This document shows, in pieces, positions 24,117-32,404 of a stretch of 41,542 nucleotides of DNA. Position 1 is the first letter of the stretch. Every line of letters starts with the position of its first letter. The stretch comes from Chloroflexota bacterium (lineage in GTDB: Bacteria; Chloroflexota; Anaerolineae; Promineifilales; Promineifilaceae): assembly GCA_020628815.1 (NCBI GenBank), contig JAHDEN010000039.1, forward strand, positions 1 through 41,542, read 5' to 3'. The position numbers were made by a program, and so were the translations under genes. The notes below the pieces were generated by a model that was not told where the DNA came from, did no database searches, and saw only the letters and a list, made by a program, of their open reading frames with translations.

Positions 24117-24141
24117 GGGGAGCCTTTTCATCTTACTCCCC
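24117..24141. repeat. GC-rich hairpin between convergent genes
   Basis: GGGGAG pairs with CTCCCC around a 13-base loop between the 53-residue protein gene and the YdcF-family gene. No T-run follows; it may help end transcription. Confidence 0.4.
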
Positions 24142-24191
24142 ATTCTGATTCGTTGTGTCGGTCTATGCGTGATTGCCTGTTGCGAAAATGC

Positions 24192-24998
24192 TTAGATCCA
24201 ACCCCGTAAGTAATAGTAGACAAAGCCAACATATTCCTTCATTGACCGTGTCGTCACATCTAAAAACTGAGACTGAGGGACTGCGTTTAAAGGTTTAAAG
24301 TTTTTACGCAGATTGCCGTTGGTGATGTCTGGATCCCCCGTAACAAAATAGTCTGTCGGCGCAGGAATGACGTTAACCCCAGCCTTTTCAAACACGGCCG
24401 TTGCCCGTGGCATATGGGTTGCTGTGGTTACTAAAATAATTGTGTCTAATTGCTGATCGGCCAAAATGTCGGCCGTATTTAATGCGTTTTCTCGAGTATT
24501 ATTCGATTCTGTTTCAAATATGATTGCGTCGGCCGGGACATTAAGAGCCTGTAAAAGCGTTCCCATATCCTGCGCCTCTGATCGGTTTGGGCCAGAATCC
24601 CAATACAGCGCAACCCATCCACCAGAGGTAATAATGAGTGGGGCGTAATCTTGATGATAGAGAAAAGCCGCATGAAAAACCCGATCTCCCCCTTCATCTA
24701 CTTCTGGGTGCTGTCGTGGGGGCAAACCGGGATTAACGCCACCGCCCAAAACAACAATGGCATCGGCCTGCGGATTTTGGGTGAGCGGGGGATAACGTGA
24801 CTCAAGACTATGAGAAATCCAGTGGGCTACATAAAAGTTCCCACCCAACATAAGTGACAAGAACCCTAGCACGGCTAGCCATGATCGAAACCCCCACATG
24901 CGTTTCCAACCATCATAAATAATCATGATGAAAAAAATAAGGGTCGCAAACCCGATAGGGTAGAAAAAAAGAGGGATGAATTTTGTTAAGAAAAACAA
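24192..24998 (-). CDS. YdcF-family (DUF218) membrane protein
   Basis: 268 residues; the only long reading starts at TTG and has no clear ribosome site. Two N-terminal membrane spans (about 5-28 and 37-58) are followed by the DUF218 domain: ADAIVVLGGGVN, SGPNRSEAQDMGTLL, FETESNNTRENAL and VTTATHMPRATAVFEKAG. This matches ElyC/SanA/YdcF proteins, which are involved in envelope polysaccharide or vancomycin-barrier functions; the biochemical activity is not established. The catalytic-looking Asn/Thr/Arg and His residues of the family are all present. Confidence 0.87.
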   Translation of the reverse strand: MFFLTKFIPLFFYPIGFATLIFFIMIIYDGWKRMWGFRSWLAVLGFLSLMLGGNFYVAHWISHSLESRYPPLTQNPQADAIVVLGGGVNPGLPPRQHPEVDEGGDRVFHAAFLYHQDYAPLIITSGGWVALYWDSGPNRSEAQDMGTLLQALNVPADAIIFETESNNTRENALNTADILADQQLDTIILVTTATHMPRATAVFEKAGVNVIPAPTDYFVTGDPDITNGNLRKNFKPLNAVPQSQFLDVTTRSMKEYVGFVYYYLRGWI

Positions 24999-25048
24999 AG
25001 TCTGTATTTAATGCTCTGTCCCAGAAGCTTTCAATTCTTCCTGCAAGT

Positions 25049-25120
25049 CGTCATACCCACGAAGGTGGGTATCCAGCGGTAAGTTTGACGCTAGATTCTT
25101 GCCTTCGCAGGAATGACACC
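25049..25120. repeat. Bipartite inverted-repeat element
   Basis: The left arm GTCATACCCACGAAGGTGGG.. and the right arm, read backwards (GTCATTCCTGCGAAGGC...), share GTCATxCC-xxCGAAGG-xxxG-ATCxAGCG and mirror each other over about 28 bases; the left arm is itself a hairpin (TACCCACgaaGGTGGGTA). Elements of this type are widespread intergenic palindromes in many bacteria. Its total length (72 bp) equals that of the element at 2011, but the sequence differs. Confidence 0.65.
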
Positions 25121-25212
25121 CCTTAGAGAGTCATGAATTACTTTTGAGATGATGTATTTAGTGCTGAAGAGAGGAGGTAACCCATCTATGTAGGTCACCC
25201 TTACTGAACTGA

Positions 25213-26037
25213 CTACTTGGCAAGACCTAGAGCTTCGAGATGCTGATACCCATCTAAAATCCAATCGCTTTTATCCATTTCAAGAATTAAGCGTGGCACA
25301 TGATTTAGGTTGTTCAACTCTTCAAAAAGCGCGTAAAAGTTTAAGCTGCCTTTGCCGGGAGCCCAGTGCCGATCTTGTAGGCCATCGGTATCTTGCAGAT
25401 GCACGTGGCCCAGCAGATCACCGGCCGCGGCCACCCATTGATCTGGAGAGGGGCCACCTACCTGATGCATTAGCATAGCGTGCCCCACATCGAGGCTCAT
25501 TTTGACAAAATCAGACTCAAAAGATCGAACAAGAGCTAGTAAAGTGGCGGGGTTTTTGTCATGGATATTTTCGATCACAATAGTGCAGCCTAAATCGGCC
25601 GCATTGGCAACAACCTCGTTTAAGGTGCTATGGGCCGCTTCAATTTCTAGCTTTAACCGTTTCCCTTTCGTGAGATTTAGAAACTGATTCCCAAAATAAT
25701 CAAACGGACTATGGATGACCATATGGGTGGCTCCAACCGCAGCAACAAACTCAAGCGCTTGCAGCATTCGATCACGAACAACCTGCTGAATTTTCGTATC
25801 AAAGGCATTTATTTTGATGCCGTAAAACGGTCCGTGGACACCCATCCGGCCGGTGTATCCATCAAGCTGACTTTTAAGCTGGCTTGCTAACGGCCGCCAA
25901 TCTGCATCTAGAATAGCAGGCATACAAGGATCTTGGATTTCTAAATCACGGTTTGTGGGCATGATCCAATCTTTATATTTTGGCAGGTCAAATGATAATA
26001 GGGCTGCACCAACTGAAAGGGGATTATTTGAGCTCAA
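25213..26037 (-). CDS. Sugar phosphate isomerase/epimerase-like TIM barrel
   Basis: 274 residues from a TTG at 26037. This start is preferred because AAGAGG lies six bases before it; the frame upstream is merely overlap with the Nudix gene. Family marks: GVHGPFYGI near the first strands, MVIHSPFDYFGN, CTIVIENIHDKNP, MSLDVGHAMLMHQ, HVHLQDTDGLQDRHWAPGKG and LILEMDKSDW. These supply the Glu, Asp, His and Glu ligands of the AP-endonuclease-2-like metal site. Substrate unknown. It overlaps the upstream Nudix gene by 14 bases, so translation is probably coupled. Confidence 0.87.
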   Translation of the reverse strand: MSSNNPLSVGAALLSFDLPKYKDWIMPTNRDLEIQDPCMPAILDADWRPLASQLKSQLDGYTGRMGVHGPFYGIKINAFDTKIQQVVRDRMLQALEFVAAVGATHMVIHSPFDYFGNQFLNLTKGKRLKLEIEAAHSTLNEVVANAADLGCTIVIENIHDKNPATLLALVRSFESDFVKMSLDVGHAMLMHQVGGPSPDQWVAAAGDLLGHVHLQDTDGLQDRHWAPGKGSLNFYALFEELNNLNHVPRLILEMDKSDWILDGYQHLEALGLAK

Positions 26038-26557
26038 AATGGGCCTCTTTTTGCGACACGTACGCTGCGCACGTTTGCTTAATAAATGCTCGATTATTTT
26101 CGACCAGATTTTTCTGATCAGGCCAGAATAAATCACCAATGTTGTCAAGCGGCCGCCACTGTGGACTGTAATCGTGTTCAACATCGGTCGGCCGGAAATC
26201 AACTTGGTTGGTCATGAACAGGAAAAAATGAATTGTAACCCAATTGGTTTTGCGGAAGCCCATGCGCTGGTTGACACTTAATTTTTCTAAAAGCTCCAGC
26301 TGGTGAATCCCCGCCTCTTCTCCAATCTCACGGAATGCCGCTTGCTCAACTGTTTCACCCGCTTCGACACCACCTTTTGGCAAAACGGCACGCTGGTCTT
26401 TGCCGCGCTCTTGCACTACGGCAACTAAAAGCTCTTGCGTTTCTGGGTCGATGCGGCAGACAATGCCCCCGGCCGAAATTCGTTCCGGAAGATTGGGTAA
26501 ACGGGTGTAATAGCAGTCGGTGATCTGCGTGGTTTGGGTTTTGGTATGAGTGTTCAT
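26024..26557 (-). CDS. Nudix hydrolase
   Basis: 177 residues. ISAGGIVCRI opens the fold. The Nudix box GGVEAGETVEQAAFREIGEEAGI is complete, and the LPKGG lead-in resembles diadenosine-polyphosphate or diphosphoinositol hydrolases (Ap4A-type). The tail KNLVENNRAFIKQTCAAYVSQ is helical. It is the first gene of a two-gene unit with the TIM-barrel protein. The three DnaA boxes at 26672-26711 lie about 115-155 bp upstream of its start. Confidence 0.9.
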   Translation of the reverse strand: MNTHTKTQTTQITDCYYTRLPNLPERISAGGIVCRIDPETQELLVAVVQERGKDQRAVLPKGGVEAGETVEQAAFREIGEEAGIHQLELLEKLSVNQRMGFRKTNWVTIHFFLFMTNQVDFRPTDVEHDYSPQWRPLDNIGDLFWPDQKNLVENNRAFIKQTCAAYVSQKEAHFELK

Positions 26558-26671
26558 AATCTTAGATGTTTGCGATAAAAGCTAAAATTTTTGTATTGGC
26601 CAGAAGCCATCTGCGGCCGGAATCGTGCCGATAATGCATCAGGTCCTAGGATGTGAGTACCCCGTGACAAT

Positions 26672-26711
26672 TGTGGATAACTCGATGTTTTCTGTGGACA
26701 ACTGTGGATAA
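26672..26711. promoter_or_regulatory. Cluster of three DnaA boxes
   Basis: Two perfect boxes TGTGGATAA (complement of TTATCCACA) at 26672-26680 and 26703-26711, with a one-mismatch box TGTGGACAA at 26693-26701 between them, all in the same direction. Three boxes in 40 bp in a gene-free, AT-rich stretch are far from chance. The cluster lies 6.5 kb from the main origin candidate. It may be a second lobe of the origin, a DnaA-titrating site, or DnaA control of the Nudix operon. Confidence 0.75.
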
Positions 26712-26775
26712 CATGGTGAAAAGCGTATTTTCTACCTGACAAAACTGTAAAATACTGTCAAAAAAGAGCAGTAAT

Positions 26776-26818
26776 AAAAAAAAAGCCCTAATGCGACAAA
26801 ATTTCACATTAGAGCTTT
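26776..26818 (-). terminator. Terminator of the coiled-coil gene
   Basis: AAAGCCCTAATGCGA pairs with TCACATTAGAGCTTT with two mismatches and a 7-base loop, followed on the minus strand by a run of about nine U. Confidence 0.85.
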
Positions 26819-26840
26819 AAAGTTTATTAATCGAGCCTAA

Positions 26841-27374
26841 CTACTGGTCCTGCTGTTGGAGCTCGGCCGGTTCTTCTGGCTGCGGCTGATTGCGCGCGGC
26901 CGTTTGTTGATCAGCCGCTTCAAACGCGGCATGGTCGTCGCGCAATTTGTGCAATCCATTGCGGACCACTGTCAACGATCGTAGCAAGTCATCTTCCAAA
27001 CGAGACAGCTGATTGAGCACGTACATGTCGGCATCATCTTTTAAGCGAGCCGCTTCATTGTGTGCTCGGTCTTCTATTTTAGAAGCACGGTCTTGAGCCA
27101 GTTTCACAATTGAATCTCGATCAAGCATCTCGTCCGCTTCTTTCTTCGCGATCCCTTTTATGCGCTCAGCCTCTTCACGCGTTTGCGCCATGACACGATC
27201 TTTTTCGGCATAAATTCGGCCGGCTTTTTTAACTTCTTCGGGGATGTTTGCCCGCATTTGATCCAAAATATTAAAGATACGATCTTCATCCACAATGATG
27301 CTAGCAGTCATCGGGATGCGTCGGCTCTCTAACAGTAGTTTTTCCATTCGGTCAAGCAGATGCAAAATATCCAT
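26841..27374 (-). CDS. Coiled-coil protein, SepIVA/DivIVA-like
   Basis: 177 residues, almost entirely helical. DEDRIFNILDQMRANIPEEVKKAGRI is followed by a heptad-rich stretch (about 50-150) and a Gln/Pro/Glu-rich disordered tail. Length, composition and position next to coaD and recG match the DivIVA-domain proteins beside coaD in Actinobacteria (SepIVA), which act in cell division and pole growth; that role is inferred here. No close ribosome site is visible. A promoter (TTGCAC-18-TATAAT) and a palindrome GTTGTACTTATACAAC (27408-27423) lie upstream. Confidence 0.75.
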   Translation of the reverse strand: MDILHLLDRMEKLLLESRRIPMTASIIVDEDRIFNILDQMRANIPEEVKKAGRIYAEKDRVMAQTREEAERIKGIAKKEADEMLDRDSIVKLAQDRASKIEDRAHNEAARLKDDADMYVLNQLSRLEDDLLRSLTVVRNGLHKLRDDHAAFEAADQQTAARNQPQPEEPAELQQQDQ

Positions 27375-27407
27375 AATCGTCTGTCCAAGGCTCCTCTATC
27401 ACCATTT

Positions 27408-27423
27408 GTTGTACTTATACAAC
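27408..27423. promoter_or_regulatory. Palindrome in the leader of the coiled-coil gene
   Basis: GTTGTA-CTTA-TACAAC lies between the -10 element at 27436-27441 and the gene start. It is well placed to act as an operator for a dimeric regulator, or as a leader hairpin. Confidence 0.45.
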
Positions 27424-27435
27424 ATGCGTCTGCAC

Positions 27436-27465
27436 ATTATAAACAAAAACAGGCTAAATGTGCAA
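27436..27465 (-). promoter_or_regulatory. Promoter of the coiled-coil gene
   Basis: Minus strand: TTGCAC, 18-base spacer, TATAAT, about 60 bp upstream of the gene. It indicates that the gene is transcribed separately from coaD. Confidence 0.6.
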
Positions 27466-27580
27466 TCGATTCCCGTTTTTCTGTGTGAATCGCTGGGGCT
27501 ATCCTAAGTTGCTGGCTATTACGACCCTAGAGATGTGGAAGAAAAATTTGCTTTAGACTCAAAAAAGAGACCGTGTTTTA

Positions 27581-28099
27581 TCAACGGTTTTTATACCACT
27601 CACGATCCTCGGCGTAGTATTTATATAGTGCTTCTTCAACAATAGGAGGAACCATGCTGCTTACATCGCCACCTAAAGATGCGATTTCGCGCAGCGTAGT
27701 GCCGCTTAAGAATGTATGCTCCTCTTGAGTCATAAGATTAACCGTTTCAATGCGGGGGTTTAAGCGACGATTTGCCAGAGCGCTACGGAACTCAAACTCA
27801 AAATCAGAGAATACGCGCATGCCTCGTACCAAAACGGTGGCACCAACTTTGTCGGCAAAATCAACCAGCAGGCCGCTAAACCGTACGACGTTGACATTGT
27901 CTAAATCTTGGATGACGGCATCAATTAGTTCACAACGCTTTTCAATTGAAAAAATAAGCTTTTTACTTGGGATTCGGTGATCGTAAACACCGATGGTTAG
28001 TTTATCAAACAGATCGGCCCCACGTTTGATTAGATCAAGGTGCCCGTGATGGATGGGGTCAAAGGTTCCAGCAAAGATTGCGCGTATTTGTTTTGACAT
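27581..28099 (-). CDS. coaD: Phosphopantetheine adenylyltransferase (CoaD)
   Basis: 172 residues. The N-terminal AIFAGTFDPIHHGHLDLIKRG carries the nucleotidyltransferase HxGH motif (His17/His18-Gly-His20), and FLSGTTLREIASLGGD corresponds to the second ATP motif (ISSTxxR). It makes dephospho-CoA from 4'-phosphopantetheine and ATP in CoA synthesis. The usual partner rsmD between recG and coaD is absent; recG lies 86 bp upstream in the same direction. Confidence 0.96.
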   Translation of the reverse strand: MSKQIRAIFAGTFDPIHHGHLDLIKRGADLFDKLTIGVYDHRIPSKKLIFSIEKRCELIDAVIQDLDNVNVVRFSGLLVDFADKVGATVLVRGMRVFSDFEFEFRSALANRRLNPRIETVNLMTQEEHTFLSGTTLREIASLGGDVSSMVPPIVEEALYKYYAEDREWYKNR

Positions 28100-28185
28100 G
28101 GGATTGGGGTAAAGAGTAGAAAGTAGAGAGAAAAGAGGGGTAAAACAGCCTGACCCTTTTTTCGATTTACCCTATACACAATACA

Positions 28186-30810
28186 TTAGCTAATGTCTCC
28201 CGCGTTTTCCCAAAATTTGGTCACACGCTCGTGGAGGAATTTATGCTCCGGCCGTGTTAAGCCCGGATCGTCGTTAAAAATCTTTTCCGCTTCGTCACGA
28301 GCGGCTTTTAACATTCCCGCGTCAGTAAACGATGCGAGTTGTAGTTCGGGTAATCCACTTTGTTGGCGGCCGAAGAACTCTCCGGGGCCACGTAGTTCTA
28401 AATCTTTTTCAGCCAGTTGGAAGCCGTCGTTGGTTTGTTCCAATGCTTTTAAGCGCTCTTCTGTGTCCCCCGTAGCATCACCGGCCACTAACAAACAGTA
28501 GGATTTATGCTGACCGCGACCCACCCGGCCGCGTAGCTGATGGAGCTGGGCCAACCCAAACCGGTTGGCATTCTCGATCATCATCACCGTGCTGTTGGGT
28601 ACATCAACCCCCACCTCAATCACCGTAGTTGAAACAAGAATATCGATTTCACCCGCATAAAACTGGCGCATCACCGCTTCTTTTTCAGATGATTTGAGTT
28701 TGCCATGTACCAATCCCAGTTTTAGATCGGGGAAGATTTCAGTTGAAAGCCGTTCATACTCTTCAACCGCTGCTGTAGCTTCCATCTTTTCAGATTCTTC
28801 TACTAAAGGACAGATGATATACGCCTGTCGCCCTTTTTCGATTTGTCCGCGCACAAAGGCGTAGGTGCGCTCTTTGGCCCGTGGGCGAATCCAATGGGTG
28901 TCGATTTCTTGTCGGCCGGGAGGCATCTCGTCTAAAACAGAGAGATTTAAATCGCCAAATAAAGTGAGTGCCAATGATCGTGGAATTGGGGTGGCAGACA
29001 TGACCAAAAGATGTGGGGTTAAGGTTCTGCCATCTTCCACTGGCCCTTTGGCCCGCAGTGCCGCACGCTGATCAACGCCAAAGCGATGTTGCTCATCGAT
29101 CACGGCCAAGCCCAAGTTTTTAAATTCAACATTTTCTTGAATCAGTGCATGGGTGCCAATCAACAGATCGATTTCACCGGCCGCTAATTGGGCATAAATC
29201 TCACGTTTTTGTGCCGCTGGAACCCCACCGGTTAAGAGCGCAATGGTGAATCCCATCTGCTTAAGCAGATCTTGTAACCCGTTAAAATGTTGCTCGGCTA
29301 AAATTTCAGTGGGTGCCATCAGGGCCGTTTGGGTTCCGGCCGAAATTGCGCCAACAATCGCAGCGGCCGCGACCACCGTCTTGCCTGCCCCCACATCTCC
29401 TTGTAAAAGCCGGTTCATCGGCTGATCATTTTTCATGTCCGCCTGGAGCTCATCAACCACACGCCGCTGGGCACGGGTTAACATATAAGGAAGACTGTGA
29501 ATAAAATTGTTGATTTGTTCGCCGCGTACGTTTAACCCTCGGCCGGGAGAGTCTGCCCAGTCATGCTGTTGACCCAACATGCCCAACTGCAATAAAAACA
29601 GCTCATCAAACATCAGCCGACGCCGAGCCGCAATCAAATCATCCATGTCATCGGGCAAATGGATCTGCTGCAGCGCTTGGGTAAGGTTGGGCAGATTTTG
29701 TCGGTGGCGCACCTCTTCGGGCAGTTGATCAGGTACTTTGGCTGACCATTCATGTACCGTTGTTTTCAAAATCTGCTGCATGCGGTAGTTACTCAACCCT
29801 TTGGTTAAAGGATAAATCGGCACAATTTGGCCGTTGCGTAACGCATCCATCGAAAGCAGTTCCCAAGATGGGTTGTTAAATATTTTGCGGCCTAAATATT
29901 GCTCGACGGTGCCTGACATGACAATGCGCAAGCCTGAACGGAGCTTTTCTTTTAGCCAAGGTTGGTTGTACCAAGTGGCTGAAATTTTTCCGGTCCCATC
30001 GCTGATTACCGCCTGCACCACAACCTGGTTATTACGTGACTTACGTGTGCGGACTTCCCAAATGGTCCCGATCAGAGTGACTTTCTCACCATACTCCAGC
30101 CGGTTGATCGGCTTCATCGTGGTGTAGTCATCATATTTTCTTGGGTAGATGTGAATCAAATCCCCGATTGTTTGCACACCGAGTTTTTCAAGCAGGTCGG
30201 CCATTTTCGGCCCAACCCCTTTAATTTTTTCAACAGACTGTGACAGACCTACAGGGTCAGGTTGCCCCGGCTGGGCAGGTGCTGTTTTCTTTTTCTTCGG
30301 CTCGTTTACTTTTGGCTCTTTTTTGGGTGCACGGGCTGGTTTAGATTTAGGTTGAGCAGGGGGCTCCGCCGCTGGTTTTTGGGTTACTGGGTGTGGAGTG
30401 TCGTCGCTGGCGGCCGCAGTATCGATCGCCTGATTTATATTTTTCTCTACAGTCTCCAGATGTTGTTCAGTTTCGCTAGGCGGTGTGGCTGTTTGCTTTG
30501 ATGCCTTTTGAGGAGGGGCCGGCTTTGTTTTCAAGCTTTCGTCTACGCGAAGTTTGCGCTCGGCCAATTTAGCTATTAGCCGATCAACCAGCATTTTGCG
30601 GCCGTTACCCGACATTTGCCCGTAATCTGTCAGCGCATCGGCCGTTTGCTCGATAAATGCATTGTCCGCTTCATCAATTGCAATGTCGCGTGCTTGCTCT
30701 ACCCAAAACGAAACAAACTGACGAATGCCTCCCACAACGGCTTTATTTTTATACCCCTGTTGGGATTCAAGTTTTAAAACGCTCTGAAGACGATCAAATG
30801 GTTTTGACAT
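28186..30810 (-). CDS. recG: ATP-dependent DNA helicase RecG
   Basis: 874 residues, about 180 more than the common form. The RecG core starts near residue 190 (KIKGVGPKMADLLEKLG, G198-P201), followed by the OB/wedge domain, Walker A GDVGAGKT (Lys477), DEQH (572-575), SATPIPRSL, VGVDVPNST, QLRGRVGRG and the C-terminal TRG region. It remodels stalled replication forks and Holliday junctions. The extra N-terminus is a helical module (1-95) joined by a Pro/Lys/Ala-rich linker (about 100-190). Thermotoga and some other lineages also have N-terminal extensions, so this is unusual rather than unique. Confidence 0.96.
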   Translation of the reverse strand: MSKPFDRLQSVLKLESQQGYKNKAVVGGIRQFVSFWVEQARDIAIDEADNAFIEQTADALTDYGQMSGNGRKMLVDRLIAKLAERKLRVDESLKTKPAPPQKASKQTATPPSETEQHLETVEKNINQAIDTAAASDDTPHPVTQKPAAEPPAQPKSKPARAPKKEPKVNEPKKKKTAPAQPGQPDPVGLSQSVEKIKGVGPKMADLLEKLGVQTIGDLIHIYPRKYDDYTTMKPINRLEYGEKVTLIGTIWEVRTRKSRNNQVVVQAVISDGTGKISATWYNQPWLKEKLRSGLRIVMSGTVEQYLGRKIFNNPSWELLSMDALRNGQIVPIYPLTKGLSNYRMQQILKTTVHEWSAKVPDQLPEEVRHRQNLPNLTQALQQIHLPDDMDDLIAARRRLMFDELFLLQLGMLGQQHDWADSPGRGLNVRGEQINNFIHSLPYMLTRAQRRVVDELQADMKNDQPMNRLLQGDVGAGKTVVAAAAIVGAISAGTQTALMAPTEILAEQHFNGLQDLLKQMGFTIALLTGGVPAAQKREIYAQLAAGEIDLLIGTHALIQENVEFKNLGLAVIDEQHRFGVDQRAALRAKGPVEDGRTLTPHLLVMSATPIPRSLALTLFGDLNLSVLDEMPPGRQEIDTHWIRPRAKERTYAFVRGQIEKGRQAYIICPLVEESEKMEATAAVEEYERLSTEIFPDLKLGLVHGKLKSSEKEAVMRQFYAGEIDILVSTTVIEVGVDVPNSTVMMIENANRFGLAQLHQLRGRVGRGQHKSYCLLVAGDATGDTEERLKALEQTNDGFQLAEKDLELRGPGEFFGRQQSGLPELQLASFTDAGMLKAARDEAEKIFNDDPGLTRPEHKFLHERVTKFWENAGDIS

Positions 30811-31205
30811 ATTTTGGGATTATACCTGTAACTCTTTAGGCAGGACACATTTTGTATGTTTGGGGTTAAAGAGCAAATCACTGTTCGATCTGCTCTTTAG
30901 TTTTGGAGGTTATTTGATTCTTGTTGTCTTGTTTTTGGGAGGGGCCAAGCAGTTCAATGAATCTAATCCTGCCAATTTAGACGTATGTATTAGCAATGTG
31001 TCTGATTCAGGAAGAAGTGGGATTAGCTTAACGTCAAAATAACAGTTCGTGATTACCGTGTACAAGGTATTTTCACAAAGGTCTGACGTTTGTGTTTTCC
31101 AAGAAATCGAATCAGTCAGCGGCTGATGATTACGTCAGTTAAGAAGGAACAGACGACTCAACTTGGATAGGTACTAAATTCCTGTTCCAAAGAGGATGAA
31201 AAATT
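30811..31205. other. Intergenic region between recG and ribA
   Basis: Divergent promoter region of about 395 bases. A 60-codon open frame starting with TTG at 30860 (one hydrophobic stretch, no ribosome site) is too weak to call. GGAACAG (around 31146) can pair with CTGTTCC (around 31184) before ribA. I looked for an FMN riboswitch, which often precedes rib genes, and saw no recognisable conserved core. Confidence 0.5.
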
Positions 31206-31922
31206 ATGAACAAAATTAACAATAACCAAGACGGTGTGCTCTCGATCGATGATCGAACCATAGAGAACGATCTTGAAACTTCAGACGCGACTCGCGTTAT
31301 TCGCGCGGCCGAAGCGCCGCTACCAACCGACTACGGGTTGTTTACCGCTGTGGTTTACCACGATTTGCACAACAACAAAGAGCATATGCTCTTGAAAATG
31401 GGTGACGTAGATACAGGCGCCATTGTGCGCGTGCATTCAGAATGTTTAACCGGGGATATTTTAGGGTCGCAAAAATGTGACTGTGGGTCTCAGCTTGAAC
31501 TTGCCCTTAAAAAAATCGGTGACGAAGGCAAAGGTGCTTTGCTGTATATGCGTCAAGAAGGTCGCGGCATCGGTTTGGCTAATAAGATGAAGGCGTATGC
31601 GTTGCAGGCGCAGGGTGTTGATACCCTTGATGCGAATTTGCAGTTGGGCTTACCGGCCGACGCACGCGATTACAGCGTTGCGGCCGAAATGCTCAAGCAA
31701 GAAGGCATTGATGAGATTCAACTAATGACCAATAACCCACTTAAAATCGAAGGGTTGAAAGAGCACGGCATTCGTGTGTTAGATCGCGTTTCTCACGAGA
31801 TCGTAGCCATCGGTGAAAATGATGACTATTTGCGCACCAAAGCTGAACGGATGGGTCACATCTTGACCTTCAATGGTGCGGCCGTGGCCGTTAAAGATCG
31901 CGACTTTAAACTTGCAGTTTAA
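31206..31922 (+). CDS. ribA: GTP cyclohydrolase II (RibA), single-domain
   Basis: 238 residues. Zinc ligands Cys80, Cys91 and Cys93 (HSECLTGDILGSQKCDCGS) and the RQEGRGIGL motif (116-124) are intact, with the C-terminal TNNPLKIEGL signature. It opens the imidazole ring of GTP in the first step of riboflavin synthesis. The N-terminal ~35 residues are not part of the domain. Unlike many bacteria, there is no fused or adjacent RibB (DHBP synthase). GAGG sits nine bases before the ATG, and a strong terminator follows. Confidence 0.95.
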   Translation: MNKINNNQDGVLSIDDRTIENDLETSDATRVIRAAEAPLPTDYGLFTAVVYHDLHNNKEHMLLKMGDVDTGAIVRVHSECLTGDILGSQKCDCGSQLELALKKIGDEGKGALLYMRQEGRGIGLANKMKAYALQAQGVDTLDANLQLGLPADARDYSVAAEMLKQEGIDEIQLMTNNPLKIEGLKEHGIRVLDRVSHEIVAIGENDDYLRTKAERMGHILTFNGAAVAVKDRDFKLAV

Positions 31923-31955
31923 TCACCACCAATCCCTGATTGATATTTAAGCGAC

Positions 31956-31993
31956 AAAGCCCCGATCTGGAAAATCCAGACCGGGGCTTTTTT
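31956..31993 (+). terminator. Terminator of ribA
   Basis: AAAGCCCCGATCTGGA pairs with TCCAGACCGGGGCTTT (one mismatch) around a 3-base loop, followed by T residues. Confidence 0.93.
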
Positions 31994-31995
31994 AT

Positions 31996-32404
31996 TGTTA
32001 CTGTATCTTGGGTTGGGGGGCTATCTGCCAGTCATTTAGACCAGCAAAATTAGATCAATCAGATTAATGTGATGCGCCATTTATTTAGACAATAATGATA
32101 GAGGACTTAGGGATAGTTCATAATTAACGTTAAGTTCACGCTTTCAAGACTGCTTGCTACATTTGTCAGCTTTTCTGGCCCTACCTCTGGAAATAGTGTG
32201 TTTTGAATAGGTCAGTGTCCTAGGACTATTCTCTTATTTGTGAACTGAGTTACTTGCCTGCTGCATCACATTGCTCACTTGTATTCAATTTCAAAGTCAA
32301 TAATCCGCTCCGCATACCGGCTCAGATAATCGCAGGTTGTCGGCCGGAAATTACTCAAATGCTTTAAGCATTAAAAAGATGCTTAGGCTTTGAAGGAACG
32401 GATC
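31996..32404. other. Intergenic region before the beta-helix gene
   Basis: About 400 bases with stops in all frames at short intervals. The only structure I see is a short palindrome AATGCTTTAAGCATT at about 32359, just ahead of the ribosome site of the next gene. No promoter is convincing. Confidence 0.4.

Noticed and set aside
26038..26202. Longer N-terminus of the TIM-barrel protein
   Set aside because: It is only the Nudix coding sequence in another frame; the TTG at 26037 has a ribosome site.
30860..31042. 60-codon open frame with one hydrophobic stretch between recG and ribA
   Set aside because: TTG start without ribosome site, no terminator and no family; length is within chance.
31043..31205. 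FMN riboswitch before ribA
   Set aside because: No recognisable conserved core of the RFN element could be found; only a weak hairpin is present.
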